Below, in pieces: positions 58,567 to 64,000 of a stretch of 64,000 nucleotides of DNA (position 1 is its first letter; each line of letters opens with the position of its first letter). Position numbers and translations under genes: made by a program. Origin of the DNA: Hyphomicrobiaceae bacterium (lineage in GTDB: Bacteria; Pseudomonadota; Alphaproteobacteria; Rhizobiales; Hyphomicrobiaceae); the NCBI GenBank assembly GCA_020638055.1, contig JACKJH010000001.1, positions 124,001 to 188,000 of the forward strand. The letters are read 5' to 3'. The notes beneath the pieces are model-generated. The model saw only the letters and a program-made list of their open reading frames with translations, was not told the DNA's origin and searched no databases.

Positions 58567-59787
58567 ATGTTCGGACGGTTTGTAGAGCGACGGGCGGAAG
58601 AAGCCCTTTCGGATACCCCGGTGGTCCTCATCGTGGGGCCGCGCCGGGCGGGCAAGACCACGCTCGTCCGCAAGATGGGCGACGCCGGCCGAACCTATAT
58701 CACGCTGGACGATCAGACGGTTCTCGCGGCGGCCCAATCCGATCCGGCCGGCTTCATCAGGGGAACGGACCAGGCCATCATCGACGAGATCCAGCGCGCG
58801 CCCGACCTGCTGCTGGCGATCAAGAAGACGATCGACGAGGACTATCGGCCTGGACGATTCCTGCTGACGGGATCGGCAAACGTGCTGACCCTGCCGCGGA
58901 TCGCCGACAGCCTGGCCGGACGGATGGAGACCATCCAGATGCTGCCGCTGGCCAGGGCCGAGATCGAAGGCCGGACGCCGACTTTCCTCGAGCACCTTTT
59001 CGAGGGAAAGCCCCAAAGCCAGCGGGACGCGATCGTCGGTGACGATCTGGTCCAACTCGTCCTGGTCGGAGGGTTTCCGGAGGCGATCAGTCGCGACAAT
59101 GAGCGACGGCGACAGGACTGGTTACGCTCCTATCTCACGTCGATCCTGACGCGCGATCTGCGCGACATCGCCGACGTGGAGAAACTGACCGAGCTTCCGA
59201 AATTCGTGCGGCTACTGGCCGAGCACTCGGGACAGTTGGTCAATTATTCGCAGTTCGCCGCCGGCATCAACGTCACCCACAAGACGGGGCAGCGTTATGT
59301 CGGACTGCTCGAACAGGTGTTCCTGATCACGACAGTGCAACCGTGGTTCACCAACGCGCTGAAGCGCATCGTCAAGACGCCCAAGCTGCACTTTCTCGAC
59401 TCCGGCTTGTTGGCGACCGTGCGCGGGCTCACCTTCGACAGGGTGAAGGCCGATCGCAGCACATTCGGCGCGCTCTTGGAAAGCTTCGTCTTCTCGGAAG
59501 TGCTGAAGCTGATGAGCGCCTCGGATCTGCGACTGACGCCGCATCATTTCCGGGACCGGGACATGCGCGAGGTGGATATCGTGCTTGAGCGCGATGACGG
59601 CATGATCGTCGGGATCGAGGTGAAGGCGAGCGCCACGGTAAAGGCCGGCGACTTCGCCGGCCTTCGGGCACTGGCCGAGGCGTGCGGGGATCGCTTTGCC
59701 TTCGGTGTGGTCCTTTATGACAGCGCAGACGTCGTGCCGTTCGGCGACCGGCTGGCGGCGGCGCCACTGTCGTGTCTGTGGAATTGA
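58567..59787 (+). CDS. AAA ATPase with DUF4143
   Basis: A 406-residue protein. The N-terminal AAA_14 domain has Walker A VVLIVGPRRAGKTTLVRKM (about residues 20-32), the ITLDDQTVLAAAQSDPAGFI region, Walker B QAIIDEIQRAPDLLLAIK and the RFLLTGSANVLTLPRIADSLAGRMETIQMLPLARAEI block. DUF4143 (about residues 230-375) contains LHFLDSGLLATVRGL and a nuclease-like EVDIVLERDDGMIVGIEVKAS (D-ExK). This family is widespread and its function is unclear. It is the first plus-strand gene of the cargo and ends 65 bases before hamA; a functional link to Hachiman is possible but unproven. Confidence 0.9.
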   Translation: MFGRFVERRAEEALSDTPVVLIVGPRRAGKTTLVRKMGDAGRTYITLDDQTVLAAAQSDPAGFIRGTDQAIIDEIQRAPDLLLAIKKTIDEDYRPGRFLLTGSANVLTLPRIADSLAGRMETIQMLPLARAEIEGRTPTFLEHLFEGKPQSQRDAIVGDDLVQLVLVGGFPEAISRDNERRRQDWLRSYLTSILTRDLRDIADVEKLTELPKFVRLLAEHSGQLVNYSQFAAGINVTHKTGQRYVGLLEQVFLITTVQPWFTNALKRIVKTPKLHFLDSGLLATVRGLTFDRVKADRSTFGALLESFVFSEVLKLMSASDLRLTPHHFRDRDMREVDIVLERDDGMIVGIEVKASATVKAGDFAGLRALAEACGDRFAFGVVLYDSADVVPFGDRLAAAPLSCLWN

Positions 59788-59852
59788 GCGCATGCGCAGA
59801 GATCACCAACTGATCGAACTGTGCAGCGCAATGATGGTAGCGGGGGGACGGC

Positions 59853-60635
59853 GTGGGATTGTATGAGAGGTGGTGCGACGCCACCAAAGAAAAAGACAAG
59901 CGCAAACGCTACTGGACTTATGTCGAGAAGGATGGCGGCCGCGACGAGATTCGCGAAGACCTCGCCGAGACTATCCGCTCGCACTACGATCGGCTCGAAC
60001 GCATCGCCGAAGACGTCGAGCGGCTCGGATACAAGGTCGCGGCTACGATTCTCAGTGAGGCGATGCCGCAAACCGCCAAAGGCCGCTCCGGCGATCTCGG
60101 CGAGATTCTTGCGACGGAACTGGTCGAGGAAGAGATTGGCCTGCGCGTCCCCGTGCGCCGCCTCCGCTATAAGGACGGCCGCAACATGGCCATGCGCGGC
60201 GACGACTTCATCGGCGCCGGATACGATGGGGCCGGCGAGAAGCTCTGGCTTCTGAAAGGCGAAGCCAAGAGCAACAAGGTACTCGGCAAGGCCACAGTCA
60301 CGAGCGCTCGCAAGGTGCTCAACCGCGATAAAGGCCGCTGCACGCCCGACTCCCTGCTGTTCGTTGCCAACCGGCTGCTGGAGAGCAACGATCCGGACGA
60401 CAACGCGCTGGGCCGTAGCCTCCGTGACGAGGTGGGCGTGAAGTCCCTCCGCGCCGATCGCATCGACCACATGCTCTTCACCGTGTCGGGCAATGGCCCG
60501 CACGCTTCGCTGAAAGAGGACCTCGACGCCACGGGAACCAATCGAGACCATTACGTCGTGAACATCCACGTGGAAGATCACCAGGACTTCATCGCGGCCA
60601 TGTACCAGGAGGCGGAAGACCTTGGAGACGATTGA
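59853..60635 (+). CDS. hamA: HamA: Hachiman defence nuclease (DUF1837)
   Basis: A 260-residue DUF1837 protein. Residues about 75-140 carry the PD-(D/E)xK nuclease core: GRSGDLGEILATELVEEEIGL, Asp in MRGDDFIGAGYDG (about 117) and Glu-x-Lys in LLKGEAKSN (137-139). In Hachiman, HamA is the effector nuclease held in check by the HamB helicase. The start is GTG at 59853, with GGGGGG just before. It overlaps hamB by 14 bases, ensuring co-expression. Confidence 0.9.
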   Translation: MGLYERWCDATKEKDKRKRYWTYVEKDGGRDEIREDLAETIRSHYDRLERIAEDVERLGYKVAATILSEAMPQTAKGRSGDLGEILATELVEEEIGLRVPVRRLRYKDGRNMAMRGDDFIGAGYDGAGEKLWLLKGEAKSNKVLGKATVTSARKVLNRDKGRCTPDSLLFVANRLLESNDPDDNALGRSLRDEVGVKSLRADRIDHMLFTVSGNGPHASLKEDLDATGTNRDHYVVNIHVEDHQDFIAAMYQEAEDLGDD

Positions 60636-63600
60636 CGAACTGACCGCGTTCCTGGCGGCCGCGACCGTCGACGGCATCCTCGGGCGCCTCCTTTATCGCG
60701 GTGCAGCGTGGTCGCTGATGCGTGAGGCGGGCGTGCTGCCGGCGAATGCGCCGCCCCTCGGTGCGACAATCGAAACCGATCTCGCCGAACACGGCTTCGC
60801 CCTGCTTCGCGGCGCGATGGCCTTGCGTGCTCAGGCTGGCGCTTCGGATCTGACCAGCAAAGCGTTCGAGCGTGCTGCCAACGCCTTCGAAGCCTTGGTG
60901 CGCAACGGCGACCCGGAGTCGCCGGACCGTGGTTTCCGTCGCACCATCGCCGCCGCAGCCTATCACCTCGCCGGTTTCTCAGCCGTCGCGTATTCGCTCT
61001 TCAACGAGACTGCGGACGATCTCAATGCCTCGCCGGGCGAGACGGCGATCCGACACCTGATCCTGCGCGATCTCGGCCAATTGCGTGGCTTCGTTCGCCA
61101 GTGGTTGGACGACGAGGCTCACGGCGATGAGCAGATCGCCGAGGCGCTACGGGGCGAAGAACCGGATGTTGACGAGGCGCTTTCGACCATCCTCAACACG
61201 ACGATCTGCCGTGCCTTGGCGCATTTTGACTTCGCGCTCGAGACGGGCGAGCCCGAGCCGATCGAGAGCGCACGGGCGTTACTCGCCACCGCGGTCAGCC
61301 TGGCAGACAACGCGGAAAATGTTCCGCTGTGGTGGATATCGAACCTCTGCCGCCATCTGATCGACGATCTTTGGCAGCATTCGCTGCACCAGAATCTGCC
61401 GACCGAGCCGCCAGAGGGGACGGAGGAAAAATACCCGGACCTACGCCGACTGTTCATCTCGTCGCTCTACGCGCGCAAGACTTCCGAGGTGGAGCTATGG
61501 CCATCGCAGCGCGAAGCGGCCCAGCGTTCAACAGATGTCACTGACGATCTGGTCGTCGCTTTGCCAACCAGCGCCGGCAAGACGCGGGTGGCTGAGATCG
61601 CCGCACTGATGACCCTGTCATCGGCGCGCCGGGTGTTGATCGTCACGCCGCTGCGCGCCTTGTCGGCGCAGACCGAGCGATCTTTCAGAAAGACCTTCGC
61701 GCCCCTCGGCTTCAGCGTCTCCTCGCTTTACGGCGCCAGCGGCCTTTCGGCCGGCGATGAAGACGCCTTGCGCTCCCGCGAAATCATCATCGCGACGCCC
61801 GAGAAGCTCGACTTCGCGCTAAGAAGCGACCCGTCACTGATCGATGATGTCGGCCTGATCGTCCTCGACGAAGGCCACATGATCGGCCCGACAGAGCGCG
61901 AAATCCGGTACGAGACGCTGGTGCAACGCCTGCTTCGGCGCGCGGACGCGGGCGAACGCCGGATTGTCTGCCTCTCCGCGATTCTGCCTAGCGGCGACGA
62001 ACTCGACGATCTCACCGCATGGATACGCTCCGACGAGCCGGGCGAGCCAGTGCGTTCCGACTGGCGCCCCACGCGGCAGCGGTTCGGCGTACTCACCTGG
62101 CGGGGCAAGGACGCGCTGCTTCGGCTCGACCTCGACGACGATGGCCCGTTCCTCGACAAATTCGTCGTGCAGAAACCGGCGCGTGGGAAAGAGAAGAAGC
62201 CCTATCCGCGCAAGAACTCGCACCTCGCCATGTTCGCGGCATGGGAATTCGCCGGCCAGGGCAAGCGGACCCTGATCTTTTCCACCCAGGCGAATTGGGT
62301 CGAGAGCTACGGCAAACAAGTCGTGGACCTTTGCAAGCGCGGCTATCTGGACTCGCTGCTGGAGGATGAGGCGTCGATCGCCCGCGCTCTGGAGGTTGGA
62401 AAGGAATGGCTGGGCGAAGACCATCCCGCCGTTGCCTGCCTGAAGGCGGGCGTTGCCATCCACCACGGCCGGCTGCCGAGCCCGTTTCTGCGCGAGCTGG
62501 AAGCCCTGTTGTCCGAGGGTATCCTGAAAGTCATCGTCGCGTCGCCGACGCTATCGCAGGGCCTCAACCTCAACGCCGCGGTCCTGTTGGTGCCAGCGCT
62601 GTATCGGGCGTCCGAGAAGATCAAAGGCGAGGAGTTCGCGAACGTCGCCGGCCGCGCCGGGCGCGCCTTCGTGGACGTCGAAGGCCTCATCGTCCACGTC
62701 ATGTTCGACAAGATTGACTGGCGAAAGAAGGAGTGGCGAAAGCTGGTCGCCTCCGCCAAGGCCCGCACGCTGAAGAGCGGCCTCATCCAGATTGTCGCCG
62801 AGATCCTTGAGCGCCTGTCCCGTGAAGGTGTCCTGGATCGCGACGACGCTTGGGAATATCTCGCCAATGCCCGCGAAGCCTGGCGATCGCCCGAGGAGGA
62901 AGCCGCGGTCGCCGAGCGCCTGGCGGCCGGTGCGGAGTACGACGCTGATGGCGACGACGATGAAGGCGGCGGTGATGACGAAGAGGAGACCGTTGACGAG
63001 GAGCCGCTTTCGCAAATCGTCGAACGACTCGATGCGACCGTGTTCGGTCTGATCGAAGCACTCGATTCCGATCGCGCCGACCTGCCGAAGCTCTTGGACG
63101 AGGCGCTCAAGGGATCGCTCTGGGCGCGCCAGATCGCCCGCGAGGACGAGGACGTCGCCCCGTTGCACAGGAAGGTGTTCGAGGCGCGCGCCGATCTCAT
63201 CTGGAAGACCACCACGGCGCAGGCACGACGCGGACATTTCGCCATGGGCGTCGGGCTTGAAGCTGGCCTCACCATCGACGCCATGGCCGACGAGCTGGCC
63301 GAACTCATCGACCGGGCAGACGAAGCGGCTTTGAGCGGCGACATCGACGTGCTTGTCGATGCGCTCGGCGGTCTCGGTGAGCGTCTACTGTTCATGCGGC
63401 CCTTCATTCCCGACAAGGCCAATGCGCTGCCGGCGAATTGGAAGGCCATCCTGCGGAGTTGGGTGTCTGGCGATGATGTCGCCAAGATCGGACCGCAGAA
63501 CATGCGGGCGGTCGAAGAGGCTTTCACCTATCGCTTGGTCTGGGCGTTGGAAGCTATCCGTACCCGCCGCATGTCCCTCGGCTGGTCGCCGGAGAAGGTG

Positions 63601-64000
63601 GCGGGCGGCGCCGCAGCGGCGGTCGAAACCGGCGTCCCGCAATTCATGATGTCGATGCTAATCCGCGCGGGCCTTCCGTCACGGCGCGCGGCCATGGCGG
63701 CGATCGAGGATGCCGAGCCAGTCTTCGTCACACCCGCCGAGATGCGGGCCTGGCTCGAATCCGACGAGATCACAGCCTACACGGACGCCGGCGACTGGCC
63801 GACGCCCGACACGGCCGCGCTATGGGCGCGGTTCCGAACCGAAGCCCTCAGCGGCGGCATCCAGAAGTGGTCTGTCGAACATTACAAGCGCCTGCTCGAT
63901 AGCGCGGCCGCCCCACGTGCTGGCCTTTATCGGATCGTCACTGACGAGGGCGATGGGCGGACTTGGCTGGCCACGCCCGACTATCAGCGAGTCGCCGCGT
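60622..64000 (+). CDS. hamB: HamB: Hachiman defence helicase (runs off window)
   Basis: At least 1126 residues are visible and the frame has no stop before the end of the window. A TTG at 60622 with AGGAGGCGG eleven bases ahead is the start. After an N-terminal helical region of about 300 residues come SF2 (Ski2-like) helicase motifs: Walker A VVALPTSAGKTR (about 312), ITPLRALSAQTE, DEGH box LIVLDEGHMIG (about 415), VASPTLSQGLNLNAAV and motif VI NVAGRAGRAF (about 674). An acidic linker (DADGDDDEGGGDDEEE) follows. It senses foreign or damaged DNA and controls HamA. The C-terminal end is outside the window. Confidence 0.9.
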   Translation, partial: METIDELTAFLAAATVDGILGRLLYRGAAWSLMREAGVLPANAPPLGATIETDLAEHGFALLRGAMALRAQAGASDLTSKAFERAANAFEALVRNGDPESPDRGFRRTIAAAAYHLAGFSAVAYSLFNETADDLNASPGETAIRHLILRDLGQLRGFVRQWLDDEAHGDEQIAEALRGEEPDVDEALSTILNTTICRALAHFDFALETGEPEPIESARALLATAVSLADNAENVPLWWISNLCRHLIDDLWQHSLHQNLPTEPPEGTEEKYPDLRRLFISSLYARKTSEVELWPSQREAAQRSTDVTDDLVVALPTSAGKTRVAEIAALMTLSSARRVLIVTPLRALSAQTERSFRKTFAPLGFSVSSLYGASGLSAGDEDALRSREIIIATPEKLDFALRSDPSLIDDVGLIVLDEGHMIGPTEREIRYETLVQRLLRRADAGERRIVCLSAILPSGDELDDLTAWIRSDEPGEPVRSDWRPTRQRFGVLTWRGKDALLRLDLDDDGPFLDKFVVQKPARGKEKKPYPRKNSHLAMFAAWEFAGQGKRTLIFSTQANWVESYGKQVVDLCKRGYLDSLLEDEASIARALEVGKEWLGEDHPAVACLKAGVAIHHGRLPSPFLRELEALLSEGILKVIVASPTLSQGLNLNAAVLLVPALYRASEKIKGEEFANVAGRAGRAFVDVEGLIVHVMFDKIDWRKKEWRKLVASAKARTLKSGLIQIVAEILERLSREGVLDRDDAWEYLANAREAWRSPEEEAAVAERLAAGAEYDADGDDDEGGGDDEEETVDEEPLSQIVERLDATVFGLIEALDSDRADLPKLLDEALKGSLWARQIAREDEDVAPLHRKVFEARADLIWKTTTAQARRGHFAMGVGLEAGLTIDAMADELAELIDRADEAALSGDIDVLVDALGGLGERLLFMRPFIPDKANALPANWKAILRSWVSGDDVAKIGPQNMRAVEEAFTYRLVWALEAIRTRRMSLGWSPEKVAGGAAAAVETGVPQFMMSMLIRAGLPSRRAAMAAIEDAEPVFVTPAEMRAWLESDEITAYTDAGDWPTPDTAALWARFRTEALSGGIQKWSVEHYKRLLDSAAAPRAGLYRIVTDEGDGRTWLATPDYQRVAA

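Noticed and set aside
59715..60677. 320-residue minus-strand open frame
   Set aside because: It is antisense to hamA, whose nuclease motifs and ribosome site are clear.

Overview
The window looks like part of an alphaproteobacterial chromosome, probably Hyphomicrobiales (Rhizobiales). The evidence is very high GC with long antisense open frames, intergenic palindromes at 5-52 and 1038-1106 of the kind common in Bradyrhizobium-like genomes, and a conjugation/regulation gene set typical of rhizobial integrative and conjugative elements (ICEs). No ICE integrase is visible, and the right end of the window cuts through a gene, so at least one ICE end lies outside.

Layout. (1) 1-1560: chromosomal flank with a small unknown gene, trmO, a broken 5' half of a tRNA-Arg and an intact tRNA-Arg(CCG). 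(2) 1763-3661: an IS3-family element (1925-3396) wedged between the 5' stubs of two truncated genes, a helicase-like protein and a patatin-like lipoprotein. It has no matching target duplication, so an adjacent deletion is likely. (3) 3672-9656: a minus-strand polyhydroxyalkanoate/acyl-phosphate operon, phaC - phasin - phaB - MaoC/Pta fusion - acetate kinase - decayed fabI. (4) 9676-19264: a TetR regulator, a decayed second TetR copy, two unknown genes, and an efflux operon (tetR - HlyD - double ABC ATPase - two permeases - NodT outer-membrane factor). The two intact TetR proteins are close paralogues, and all their promoters share the palindrome AGTAATNNATTACT, so PHA and efflux genes look like one small regulon.

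(5) 19412-34210: a LysR regulator, then a complete Trb-type type IV secretion operon (DUF2274, trbI, G, F, L, K-like, J, E, D, C, B), a ribbon-helix-helix protein, the coupling protein TraG and a DUF3363 relaxase with a candidate oriT just upstream. (6) 34454-41480: lytic transglycosylase, DUF736, TraF-type peptidase, DUF2840, ribbon-helix-helix protein, DNA methylase, ParA and RepA with iteron-like repeats inside repA. These follow an AlpA-like excisionase and a regulatory set that matches FseA/QseM/QseC of Mesorhizobium ICEMlSym. The FseA equivalent is split into two overlapping frames joined by an apparent +1 frameshift at TTT-C.

(7) 41728-58305: accessory ICE genes (SSB, toprim protein, a 1446-residue methylase/helicase, ParB-like protein, ArdC antirestriction protein, several unknowns). 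Two families of repeated, compensated hairpins lie at fixed distances upstream of start codons and look like shared cis-acting RNA leaders. (8) 58486-64000: plus-strand cargo, a DUF4143 ATPase behind three 22-23 bp repeats, then a Hachiman anti-phage system (hamA, hamB; hamB runs off the end).

The most noteworthy signals are the FseA-type frameshift module, the two leader families, the shared TetR operator network, the iteron-like repeats in repA and the Hachiman cargo.
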